DNA from: Nipponacmea schrenckii
Lineage: Eukaryota; Mollusca; Gastropoda; Lottiidae
DNA: 64,000 nucleotides
Direction: 5' to 3'
Assembly: GCA_030562195.1 (NCBI GenBank)
Contig: JAUJPP010000012.1
Coordinates: 6,324,001-6,388,000 of the forward strand
Below the pieces are notes generated by a model. The model was not told where the DNA came from, searched no databases, and saw only the letters and a list, made by a program, of their open reading frames with translations. The translations under genes and the position numbers were made by a program. How positions within the stretch are numbered: the first letter of the stretch is position 1; each line of letters begins with the position of its first letter. Positions 1 through 12,900 of the stretch are shown here, piece by piece.

Positions 1-271
1 TTTGGTGTGATAATTTATATTAATGAGATCTTATAGAGGCTCAAATCATATTGGAGTTTCAACCAGTATCTTGCTAGCCAACCACTTGTTTTATTTTATT
101 TTTCATATTTTGTAATTATTGGAAATCCAGTAAACTGACCAAAGTGAATTATATTCTCTTTAGAAGATACCAATTTAGATATGATACAAAATACAATATG
201 AGGTTTATTTGATGGAAACTTATAGGTATAATTGAATGGTATCCTCTATATAAAAGTTTGTTATCTTGTAG

Positions 272-370
272 GACATCAGAGAACTAATAGTTTTAGAAGA
301 AGAAAGTAAATATAAGAAAGAGATAACAATGTTACAAAAGAAGCTGGAAGAGTTAAAGAAAAATACTTAG
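272..370 (+). CDS. Last coding exon of an unidentified coiled-coil protein (5' part outside window)
   Basis: An acceptor (TTATCTTGTAG) precedes an open stretch of 32 codons ending in TAG at 368-370. It reads as a charged, heptad-like helix: it starts DIRELIVLEEESKYKK and ends MLQKKLEELKKNT. This looks like the C-terminal end of a coiled coil. Earlier exons lie left of the window, since 1-271 shows no coding sequence and reads as intron. The family cannot be named from 32 residues. The downstream AT-rich sequence is probably 3' UTR; an AATAAA lies near 1886, beyond a repeat insertion. Phase 0 at the acceptor is assumed because it gives the only long helix-like reading that ends in a stop. Confidence 0.55.
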   Translation, partial: DIRELIVLEEESKYKKEITMLQKKLEELKKNT

Positions 371-640
371 CTTGGAAGGTTTTTAGATGATCTACAATTT
401 GAATTGTATTACATGTGCCTTGGAAAGATTTACTTGGTGTTAATATTGTTATTTTTTTTGGAATCTACTTCAGGAAAGTAGAACATGTTTGAAGGGATGT
501 CATCTTCTAAATATTATTTTAACACATCACTCAAGGGTTGTGCTGATGGTTTTTTTTTCCTTTTATTATAATATGTGCCAAAGAAAATGTATACATATCA
601 TAACAGGTTTTGCAAATGGCAAATTTTATATTATTTTTAT

Positions 641-1632
641 ACGCCCACATGGAAATGTGGACGTATATTGCCGTCGCCCCTGTCCATCCGTCCGTCCGTC
701 GATCCGTCCACATTTGTTGTATCCACGATAGAGGCTACAGTTTTTATCTGATCTTAATGAAACTTGGTATACATGTATATATTGATGATATTTCGGTCAA
801 GTTCGAAAATGGAAATTATCGCATGAACGGTTTTTGAGTTATTGCACTTGACTTAGTAAAAACACGTCAAATTTGAGTTGTATCCACAATAGAGGCTACA
901 GTTTTTATCCGATCTTAATGAAACTTGGTATACATGTATATATTAAGGATATCTCGGTCAAGTTCGAAAATGGAGATTATCGAATGAATGTTTTTTGAGT
1001 TATTGCCCTTGACTTTGTAAAAACGCGTCAAATTTGGGTTGTATTCACGATATAGGCTACAGTCTTTATCAGAAATTCAAATTTGACGATTTTTTGATGA
1101 ATAGTTTATGAGTAATTGCCCTTGACTAAGTGAAATTGCGTAAAAACTCATTTTCTGTAGACACTATAGAAGCTACAATTATCTATGGATTTTAATGAAA
1201 CTTGGTATGAGCATTGGAATTGATAAGAGGGTGGTCAAGTTCGATTTGGACGATTTTGCGATAAACAGTTTTGGAGTTATTGTCCCTGCCTCTATGTTTG
1301 TTGTAGACAAATTAGAAGCTACAATTTTCAATGGATTTAAATGAAAGTTGGTGTGAGCATTGGAATTGATAAGACGACGGTCAAGTTCGAATTTGAAGAT
1401 TTTCGATGAACAGTTTTTTAGTTATTGCCCTTGACTTAGTAAGATTGCGTCAAAATTTTATTGTGGGTTCAATAGAAACTACAATTTTCAATGGATTTTG
1501 ATGAAACTTGTTTTTTTTGAGTTTGTGCCTGACTTCAATATCCATTTAGTGAATGTTTTTGAGCTATTGCTCTATTTATTTTTCAAATTCAATGCTGCCA
1601 GTGGGCGTATGTTACCTTGCCCTGGCAAGCTA
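641..1632 (+). repeat. Interspersed repeat with internal tandem units (ACGCCCACATG family), copy 1
   Basis: The left end reads ACGCCCACATGG followed by a GTCCATCCGTCCGTCCGTC run. The right end reads AATGCTGCCAGTGGGCGTATG then TTACCTTGCC. Between them are degenerate tandem units of about 118-161 bases, each with GGCTACA, TTAATGAAACTTGGT, TCAAGTTCGA and GAGTTATTGCCCTTGAC. The same ends and units recur at 43769-44765, 37838-38353 (both on the minus strand), 56292-57280 and 58092-58505. No transposase or reverse transcriptase is encoded, so it is a non-autonomous element or satellite-like repeat of unknown class. Confidence 0.75.
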
Positions 1633-3954
1633 TCTTCATGTTTGTAATTTTTTTAAATTTTAAGCCCTATTTCTTAGGATATGGACATACTCAATAATGT
1701 TTGTCAATATAATGATATATATTTGTTCATACATAAGGAACATCACATTAATATCCATATATTGTTTTCTGAGTATAAAACTTCTCATGTACAATGTGAC
1801 CCATGAACCATGAATATCTTTTGGAACTGAAATTTTTATAAGTTCCAGAAACATATCTTTGTTATTGCTTATATTTTTTTACTGAAAATAAATATCAGTA
1901 TTATTTTGATTTATCTGTTCTTATCTTTATCAACCAGTTCGAAATCATTTCTGACTTTATGGTCTGATTTTCACGTTCCCGATGCGGACAACTGTAGGTG
2001 ACGGTGTTGACTTAACAAAAGTTGCGACGGGCCTCTTAATAAAACGCTTTGGTGGTGGTTAATCAACACGTGCGACACACTAGAAGCCCATTTCTGATTG
2101 AGGAGTTCTCGTTAAATGTCAAAACAGGCAGGTTAAAGTAGGTTGGCCTGAAGTGTAAGGATAACTTAAGAACAGCTTCTGAGACCAGACGGACCGGCGT
2201 TACCTTTTTGGTTGATTGTTCGTTGCAAGTATTCCAGCAGAATGGTGAATATTAGGTCCTAGGTCTTGCTGTATTTAATGTCTCAATCCAATGGGGTTCC
2301 CCAGATTGACAGCAATCCTACAAAACTTCCTACCGATATGATGGTTAATGCGAGCAATAACTCATTGTGTATGTGGTACGAGAAAGTAAAGATTGATTGT
2401 GTCTTCAGATTTGCTTCCCAAGTTGAAGTAGTTTGATCATATACGTCATTGACATTTCAAACCTTTGATCTGTGGAACTAATAATACTCATTGGAACAAC
2501 AATTGCTACAAATCTCAATAACAAACAACATTGATTAGCTACTCTTCCCTTTCTTTATTTCTAATAATAAACAGAACAAGTAACCAGACGCATACCTTCT
2601 CCCTTTTCAGGTCGATTTTTCTTCCAATATAACTAATTCCTTAATGTAATAGACATATTTTTATATTCATACCATGTATGCTGTAGTTATTTTAAAAGTT
2701 GGGGGAGGTAAAGTCTAGTAATCCATTGATTTCAATCGCGGGAACTTGAGTTCAGAATACAGATAACATGACATGGTACTTAATTAATATAAAGGCCAGG
2801 GGCATTATTATAGACCTGGTATATCAGGTGAACGTATTTTCCGTTAGGAGCAATTAGTACAAATATAACCTAATAAAGAAGTTAAAAAACATGATGGAAC
2901 ACCTATAAAATAATTTTCTGTAGGCGATTACTGTATTCAAAACTGCCTTGAATTCCAGAAATTATCTTATCAAGATCATTCCTATCCTCTTGTACTTTTA
3001 TGTTTCTTGCACCGAAATCAGTCACTAGGTACATTTCTCACAACCATTATCTAACTGTTAACGAATATAACATTCAGTGATATTCGCCTACATGGTGGGA
3101 TAACAAAAGCCATTTCAATTCTGAATAATTGTACGAATTAAAACTCTATTTCATTTTCTTAAACATATAGTTTTTATTGTTAAGTAATGTTCTATAATAA
3201 TCATATATTCATAACTACATTATCTGTTGGTATAAAGACTTGCGCTATCTAAATGCCATGGATATTTTGAAACCTGCAGACTAGACAATTGAATTGCGTT
3301 TCCCAATTATGGAGCAGACTGCTATGAATAAATCTTGTGTGATGCCCAGAAGGTACATTATCTTTAGAATAACTCAGATTGAATTGTAAACTCAAAATGT
3401 ACAATAAAATGCCCAAGGCCTAACTTTGTATAGATTATCACAGACTTTAGAGTTAATATAAAATCCTCTTCAATATCCGGTATTGAAGTTTGTGGGAATA
3501 TCAGCTTTTAGCCAGTGAAAAGTTATACAATAATCGTTAGTAACATGTGTTAAAACTGAATCTAAACGTTATGAATTCTAACTGTTATCATGAAACACTC
3601 ATGAGACTTTATCGACAACAAGTAGGCAGGGCTAACTTCTTTCAAATCTATTCTATCAATTGCATTATTCATGACTGACGAACGCATTACGCTAGAATGG
3701 AATTGAACTGCCGAAATGATTTTTTTCCTTCAATGTTCTGAATGCATGTTGGTGCACTCGACGACCGAGTGGGCTGGATTTTAACTTTCGTTCTTACAAT
3801 TAATTTCAGACATATATTTAATAAATGTGTTTTTTGTTGTTTGCGTTGTGGGCCAATTTCTCTCAGTATTTAACCAGCATTGAATTCGACGAAGATTTCA
3901 TTTTGAGGAAAATCGTTCTTTGAATACATAATACTTTAGACTCTAAACTTCACA
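1633..3954. other. Intergenic stretch, no gene seen; upstream region of the FABP gene
   Basis: No open frame with splice signals or protein similarity was found. The sequence is AT-rich and unique-looking. The last few hundred bases should contain the promoter and 5' UTR of the FABP gene starting at 3955. No TATA box can be assigned with confidence because TATA-like strings are everywhere in this base composition. Confidence 0.4.
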
Positions 3955-6900
3955 ATGTCTTTGGATAATTTTATTGGAAGTTGGCAAGAAGAAAAGAAAG
4001 ATGGATTTGAAGATTTTGCCAAAGTAATAGGTATGTAATATTTTTAGATATTTTAAAATATGGAAAAGATTGAGCTGAAAAAAAAAACCCACAACAAACA
4101 CTTAGCTATTTTGACTTGTACTTATAGTATCATAATTGGACACACGATTTACGTTGAATATGTCACTTATCAGATTGTGTCAGTTCTACAGAAACAGGGT
4201 TGAATCTGAAGTTTAAAGTTAAGCGGGTTTTAAATTCTACAGTGATCAGGTATAAAGTACTACATAGAACAGAATGATGTAAAGTAGGGATCTGATATCA
4301 AATTCAATACAAATCAATTCTGTGAACATCAGATGTTTCTTCAACAATTTCGGGTTTCTTTTTGCGGCTCGGATCATTAGAACTTGGTTCATTTATGTAA
4401 AATTCTATAGTCAGGTATATGTTACAGTTATATGACTCGGTAGAGATCAGATATAGAATTCTACATTGCTCAGATATATAATGCTATAGAGATCAGATAT
4501 AGAATTCTACATTGCTCAGATATATAATGCTATAGAGATAAGATATAGAATTCTACATTGATCAGATACACTATGCTACAGACATCAGATATAGAATTCT
4601 ACATTGCTCAGATATATAAAGCTATAAAGATCAGATATAGAAAAATTCTAAAAATTGCTTTTTTAAAAAAAACCAAAAATAATGCTATAGAGATCAGATA
4701 TAGAATTCTACATTGCTCAGATATATAATGCTATAGAGATCAGATATAGAATTCTACATTTCTCAGATATATATCAAATATACAAATCAATTCTGTAAAC
4801 ATCAGATGTTTCGTCAACAATTTCGGGTTTCTTTTTGCGGCTCGGATCATTAGAACTTGGTTCATTTATGTAAAATTCTATAGTCAGGTATATGTTACAG
4901 TTATAGGACTCGGTAGAGATCAGATATAGAATTCTACATTGCTCAGATATATAATGCTATAGAGATCAGATATAGAATTCTACATTGCTCAGATATATAA
5001 TGCTATAGAGATCAGATAAAGAATTCTATATTGATCAGATACACAATGCTATAGAGATCTGATATAGAATTCTACATTGCTCAGAAATACAATACTTAAT
5101 TGGTCAGCTATATAAAATTGTAAAACCACAGCATTTTCGTCTTTCATCTGTACTATAATGGACGTTTTATTTGATCCTTGATAATGAAATATGTAAGGCA
5201 TTATTTTACTATACGAATGAAAATCGCATTACATGTATGAATCTTTCAATTTCAAGTTGAGTTGAAATGTTTTCATCCTAATTCAAGAAGGAGATAGCCT
5301 CTATGCGTTCGTTTTCATTCAAGAATATTACAGGTGTTTTAAGCATTTTCCATCCTCATTCTTAAAGATGATAGACAGGTTTTGTAGAAACAAACGGTGC
5401 TTCCATACTTATTTGAATGTAGTGGAATTAATGTTTCAAAATATTACCTGCCCTATCAGGCACATGTGGTATTGTTAAATTCAGTAATCATTATAGAAGT
5501 TTTGCCATTAAAATCTTAGATGGTGGTAAAATAATTATTTCTGGTCTCAATCTAAAGCGTTCTAATTACTGTTTAAGTTTGTATTTCAGTCCTCAAACTG
5601 GTTTTGAGTTATCAATGTTTTGATCTTCATTCTTCGGTGAATGAGTAACCGTTTTGGTTCTCGTTTTAAGTTAAAAAGGAAAAAGCAGAACACAACAAAT
5701 TCCAGAATAAAGAACCCCCTTTCTACATTTGACAGAGAAAAGTGTTTCAGACTATTATTAGAAGGCGGCAGAGGAGTCTCATACTCATGTTGATAGTAGT
5801 ATGTCAATCCGGGACGTCAATTTACATTCCTGAGGCAATACTTATAATCTATATAAAAATGTAAAAAGAATGTACGCCTGATTGCTCTGTAAAACAAATA
5901 GCTCTTAAAGACAAACAATATAGAATTTGACATGAATGTCATTGAATAAAAGTTTCAAACATTCATTGATTGAACTCGTACATAAAGATTGGTGTAGACT
6001 GGTAAGATAGCATAAGGTCAAGTCGGAATTCAATACGGTTTTAGTTACATAATCAGTGTGTTCTCATCTGAGACTAGTCTCAAATCTATTAACACATCAT
6101 ATGTTTTATTTCTTCACTAACACATTTCACTATGATCTTCAGCCCTTGATATTTACCGTTTCTGTTTTTAAAACGGAACCACCCATAAACAGAAACATGT
6201 TTTTGTAGTTGTATCTAGAAGAATAATTGGTAGAGTAAATGTTAATTATAATAGAAATCTGTAGTACAGACCAGTTAAACTTTATTCATAAAAAACACGT
6301 GCTCAACAGACTTCTACTATAATATATGATATAACAAATGAATTAAAAAGTTTGGTCTTGATCGACATCCAACTTAGTCAAATTCTATTTAACAAGTGAC
6401 TTTTCCTGCTTTAATACGATTGCCATGTTTTCGGTTTTTAAAATCACAAAATCTCAGACTTTGGTTGTTTTGATTCATCTTACAAAATAGCTTTGAAAGA
6501 GTTCTAACTGCATAAATCAGGAAAGTTTAAACACAATACCATTGAATTGACAGATTACATTAAAGTATAATGTTCTGATTTGTCTTGACCTTCCAGAAAC
6601 TAATGTTATCAATCATTAGCACTCATTGTACAAGATATAATTGTTTTACACTGTAGAGAAAGAAATCACGAGCAAGACGAATCTTAACAGAAAGATATTA
6701 GAAACGTTCAGTAGTGCATGCTCAGAATTATAAATAATAGCTGGGATCTGCTCATTTCCCTATACAATATTTAATGGAAATAAGTCGATTGGAAACATAT
6801 TTTTCATATTAAATGTTACGTTATGTTCGTTACGTACTAGTGATTTTATATTAAAATATCGAACTAGTTATATTTATTGAGAATTAAATTAAAATCAGTG

Positions 6901-9900
6901 TCAATTATGTAAGTTATAGTCTAGTCGGATATTACATGGAATATGTTTAATATCAGTATTGGTTTTTCAATGAAATTATTAATTTTAAATAGCATATTGA
7001 ATTAAATCAGATAACGAGTTTCTTTTTCATTTCCCAAAGCACTTAGTTTACGTTAATCAGCTGGTTGTATTTGCATGATGAACATGTACACAATTAAGAC
7101 CCTGTAATTAATTAAATAGCTCAGATATCAATTTCAGATGTATTTCAGTGGTTGTATTGATGAGATATATATCCCAGGCTTGTTCACAGTCATGTATATG
7201 CTAATGACTCGTTTTGTGAACAAGACTAACATTTTGGTAGTAGAGCTGTCCGAAAATGTATACTAATCGGTATCGTAACATATTGACCATACTAACTTGC
7301 ATACATACTTCATGCTTTTATAGATATATGTAACTCAAATGGTCAAAGTCATTTGATTCTTGGTTTCTAAGCAGACTAATATTTGCGAATCACCATAAAA
7401 AAAACACTTAATGCTGCACACGTTAAAGATGATCTGTGTGGAATGGTAATAGGCCAGTAAAGGTTTATTTCATGTTTTCATAAACGTTTAACATGAACGT
7501 TAAGAATTTCTCTCGACATATTTCGTGAAACATAAAATTTCCAACATATTGATGACATCCACATTCGATAAGAAACGAGAATAAATGCGTGTCTTGTAAC
7601 ACCTCAAACTGAGGGTATAATCAGGAACATTGTTACTTTATATTTTCTTCGGTCAAACTGATCATTTGAAAGAATATAGTAAGAGTTTTATACTGAACAG
7701 ATTAGCTGAAGACGTCAGTGGGGCAGGATATGACCAATCTGTTGGAACACCTGATGTCGCATATTTTATCAACTCTCATAAGGGGGATTCACATAACTAA
7801 TAATTATTCACATTTATATGGAGAACGAGTAATACAATAATTTCTTGAGTTGTGTTTTGTATGATCAGCAAGACAACGCTGCTGTTGAATAGTACTTATC
7901 GAGCTATTTTCACAAACACTCTTATTTAAGTTTACGTTGATAGTAAATAGTGACTATTTTATATTTGTATATAGTAGAATACGGTATTTACATAATCAGT
8001 CAATTTTTAATGATTAACTTTCAACTCCAGTTGCGCCGTTTTTAACAATGTATTGACTATATTGTCACTTATAATATATTATACATTGATATTTAGGTAT
8101 TAGTTTAAACGATTTGTAATAGATATGCACTTATAAACCTTCAAGTCATATCCTCGGGCACTACTCTAGTTGGCTTCATAGAAGAACAACTTTGAATGGT
8201 GCGTATGGATTGTTGAATTCTATGGTATATTTTTCGATAAAAGTTCCTTCCTAATCAAACGATTAATCTTGTAGAAAAACGTAAAATCTCTGATAAAACT
8301 ATGTCATAGAGCTCCTATTTACCTACTATCTTTACTGAGTTAAGTGCTTATGTGAATGCTTAGAACTTCTGCGATGAATGCGGTGACTTAAAATTTTGTC
8401 ACAGCACTACATTTTATGTGCCCTTGATTTCGATCACTGATCCGTTTTGTTTGGAAATTTAAGACTTATTACAGTAAATCACACGATTGTCAGTAACTGT
8501 GTTTGGTCAAACACAATCACAAAACTTACCCGGATCAAGTTTTCACCATAATTGAAATGAAATGTGATTAAGAAAGCGCATAGGTTAAAATTTTATCTAT
8601 ATCATCTATTTCAAACATTCAATCTTTATTGTGTTCTTTAATAAAAGTGTAAGCTTCTCGTAAATCAGAAAATCGTTTTATATCATAATCGTGTTTATAA
8701 TAAACATGCCAGCCTAAATTATGTAATATATTATGGTTATTTCTTCAAAATTTGTTCCAGCAATGCCACGTTGACCTGCTGTAAGGTATTTACATGAAAC
8801 ATAGCATAGTTATCTTGTGGTATAAAAACATCATTGTAGTCGAGTACTTCATGCTCTTTGCACCTGAAAACTGTTGGAATGTGTATACTTATGTTGCACT
8901 TTTTAGCCTTTGTATCTATTCATTGAATTTGAAGAAGTTCCCGAGACAATTATCATATTATAATGTAAAACTATGCTGTTTTTCTAATGTTTATGGACCT
9001 CACTCGAGGGAATAGAACTTTAGTCTCCTTATATTCCTGTCGCAAAGGGATGCGATCAAAATATCGGTTTTGTTGAATTACAATAGAACGAGCCGTCGAA
9101 TTTAGACTATAAACTATGAATATTGATATAGAAATTGCAAACTTTTAACTGGTCTTTTACAATTCTATATCTTTTCAAAAAGGGAGTTTTCTGGCAATTG
9201 CATGGTATCAGGAAACTTACAGCTTATGCTTTGCAAATCGTTGGAATTTATTTACCTTTCATGTCAACAAATTTAAGATCGTATGACATAAAGTATTTAC
9301 CTACATTAGAATATAAATTACTAGATATTTTTTCACTCTCAACAACCTAGCTCTCCAGGAACTTGTAAATACATTATTGTACGAATCTTCATTTTGATCC
9401 GAATTACGAGTATAAGCTGATTTTTCTGTTTTTAAAGTGAAACTACAACTTGGTGATTGATGTGTGATTTATAATTTCGTAAGTTATATCTTCCAAAACA
9501 TTTATAACTTCGCATGGGCCCAGGGGCGTAGCTACCGGGGGGGTGTGGGGGGTGTGACACCCCCCCACTTTTACTGAACTCGTCGGTAATACGCGGAATC
9601 GGTCGGTAAAAAGGGGGGTCATGGATGGAACCGTCGGAATCGATCGATTAAACCGATTAATTAACCTAAAAAGTCAAAACATTGTGTTGGTTATGATCGG
9701 TCGATAAAAGACGGCAAGGTGGGACCGTCGGTAAAACCAATTAACCTAAAAAGTAAAAACCTTGTGTTGGTTATGATTTTATCAGTAAACTGTCAACATT
9801 AAAAGTATTTTTTTTTACTGAAACTACCGGAATCGGTCGGTATAAGTTGGTTATGACTGGAGGGTTACCGATACCCTTGTTATTGGTAAGCTGTTCGTTA

Positions 9901-12900
9901 TTTGAATTTGTCGGTAAAACGCGGAATTGGCCGATAGAAGAAGGTCATTGATGGAGCCGTCTGTAAAACCGATTTGTTAACCGAAAGAGTGAAAACCTTG
10001 TGTCTCTTAAGATGTTATCGGTAAACCGTTCGTCTACATTAAAGTGATTTTTACTAAACTTGTCGATAAAACGCGGAATCGGTCGATAATAGACGGTCAT
10101 GGATGGGAAATAGAGCCTTCAGTAAAACCGATTGGCTGACCGAAAGTGTGGAAACCTTGTGTCAGTTATGATGTTATCGGAAAACTGTTCGTTTACATAA
10201 AAAGTGATTTTTACTGAACTTGTCGGTAAACCGCAGAATAGGTCGAAAAAGGCTATATAAAACATATGGTTGTCCGACGAAAATTGATAATTTTGACCGG
10301 TGGAAACGACTTCCAAAATCGCGTCAGATGTATTTTCCGGGTTTCCTAGTTTGTAAAATTTTCAGGGGGAGAACACCCGAAACCAACCCCCCCCCCCCCC
10401 CCAAATGTCGGTAAAACGCAGAATAGGTCGAAAGAGGACATAGAAAAAATATGGTTTTCCGATGAAAATTGATAATTTGGACCAGTGGAAAAGATTCCAA
10501 AATCGCGTCAGATGTATTCTCCGGGTTTCCAAGTATGTAAAATTTTCCGGGGAAGGACCCCCGAACCCCCCGCCACTGCAAGGGCCGAATACGAAGGCCT
10601 TTGGCCTGCAGGGCTTGCCTTGGAAAAATCACCTTTCAGTCCCCCCTCTCAGGCATATTCTAGATACACCCCTGATTGATATGGTTTTCTAAGGTTTAGG
10701 ATTTGCTTTAACGATGGATTTCGTTCGTGTATAATGTATATACTTAAAAGTGCGAGTAAGTTATTTTTGCCCTGGGAAGAACACGTGTTCGTCGGTAAAA
10801 CTTTGACGTTACACGTGTTCGTCGGTAAAACTTAGACGTTTACACCCCCCCAGTCAAAATGGTCACGCTACGCTCCTGCATGGGCCTTTCCATCTACCAA
10901 ATTTCGCCTTCATTATAAATCATTCTCCGCAAATACACTTTATCTCCCAAATTATAAGCTTCTCCTCTTACTCTTTTATCAAAATCTTTTGACGTTCTGC
11001 TGCTAATTTAGTATCCCTATCAACTTCCTCAAAAACTACTTTCAAACGAAGAATGTTATGTTGAATTGTAACCTAAAAAAATTAGAGGAATATATTTGTT
11101 CCATTCGACAATCCTACCAGGGGTGTAAAGAGGATTTTTGGTTTTTGAAATGTGTAATATCCGACACGAATCGGTGATTAACTTATTCACTTTTAAGACA
11201 TAAAATATGTGCCTTCGTCGGTATGTATCACCTCAGAGATAAAAAAATATATAAAATTGATTGATTAGAATTTCAGCTACCGTTTCAGCCTCTTGATTAG
11301 GCACAGAATACGCTTCTAAATACTTCTATTACTTATAAATTTAGCGTACTGAAATATATCTTTTTTGCGGGATGACCTTGGTAGTGAAGAGGTGTGTTTA
11401 AACCTGGTGTTGATTTAGGGTGTTATAAGAGATGCCCTCCTCCTACTAGGTCACAAGTAGAGACTGTGCTACGAATTTCAGTATCAATTGATAAGAAATT
11501 ATCTACTTCTGTTGGTGATTATCTGAAGGCACATATTATCTAATATTTTTAATATCTAATATTTACACTAATTTTAAAAACATCTTGACGCTGGCCTGGC
11601 CAGTAGAAACTGTGTCTAATTTGGTCGATTGTACGTTGTTCACCTTAATGACCCGACGTTGGATTGTCGTGTGCAGCCTGAAGAACATCGTAAACTATAG
11701 CTCTTGCTATGGTTATGTCTAATCTATTGTTTCTACCATCTTGAGTTTCTTTATTTTTTACTGTAGAAGATAAAACACGAAAGAAGTCTAATATACGATG
11801 ATACGGTTGTAAAGATAGTGGTGGTTTCACATTTTTCTTGGTTTGGTCGTTGTTCTGATTGATATCCTCTCCGGAATTTACTACGTGGTCTTTTTCTAGA
11901 AGCATTCTGCGTCTTTCTTGTCTGTTATCTCTTCGTGAAGTTTGCTCATCAGTTCTGTGATGATAGTTATTTATCTCGCCTGTATTTTTTATGATATTGT
12001 GGTTCAACTGTCTTAGTCTTTCGTCCTGATCTAGCATGATATTTAATATATATGGTCCTGTTCGCCTCGCGATTTTCTTTTGAAATTAGGCTCTTCTCTG
12101 TGTCTGGTAGAATTCGTATCCTTGTACTGACGACTGCACTCTTCAGCTCTCGCTATAGTCCATTCCATTCCATCTAATTTAAGTTTAGTTTTAGCAATAT
12201 GTATTATCTTTTCTAAAGAATTCAAAATAGTGTCATTGCATGTTTATATCTTTTGACTCCTTCCGGAATAGTACTCATAAATCTATAAATCACAATAGTT
12301 TCTACAATATACAAAATGATTTCTAAATCACCATTTGTTACAGGTATAGAAATTTTAACTGAGTGAAATTAATCACATTGGCAATTTGTACTGCACGAAA
12401 TTGGACGAAATTGTCTATACGCCACAGCCGAGTGAAGTTGGTTCGTTATTCGTTATTCGTGAATAACGAATACCGAATAACGAACAAACTTCACAATCTT
12501 ATTCGTTTTTCGTTTTTATTGACAAACGAAAAGCTAAAAACGAATAAAAATAACGAATGACGAAAAACAGAAGAATTTTATTCATTTTTACAAAGAGGTT
12601 TATGTTTATCCAGCTTAAAATTAGGAGAACGACGCCTGAAAATTGGACTGCAAAAAGCTAGTCCCCAAAACGAAAACAAAAAAAACAACGAAAAAATGAA
12701 TAACAGATAGGTTATCCAGGTTTAGGAGAACTTCGACTGAAAATTGGGATTTATAAGAAGAAACAGAGGCTATTCTGTATGTTATTCGCTCTTTTGTAAG
12801 CACCAAGAGGGGAATATTCGCTATTTGTTTCTCGTTATTCGTTCTTTTGTAAGCACCAAGAGGGGGATATTCGCTATTCGTTTCCGTTATTCGATTTTCG

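Noticed and set aside
10220..10692. Overlapping Pro/Arg-rich frames on both strands
   Set aside because: They fall in the GC-rich interior of the hAT-type element, caused by duplicated CCGGGTTTCC-like blocks and a C run.
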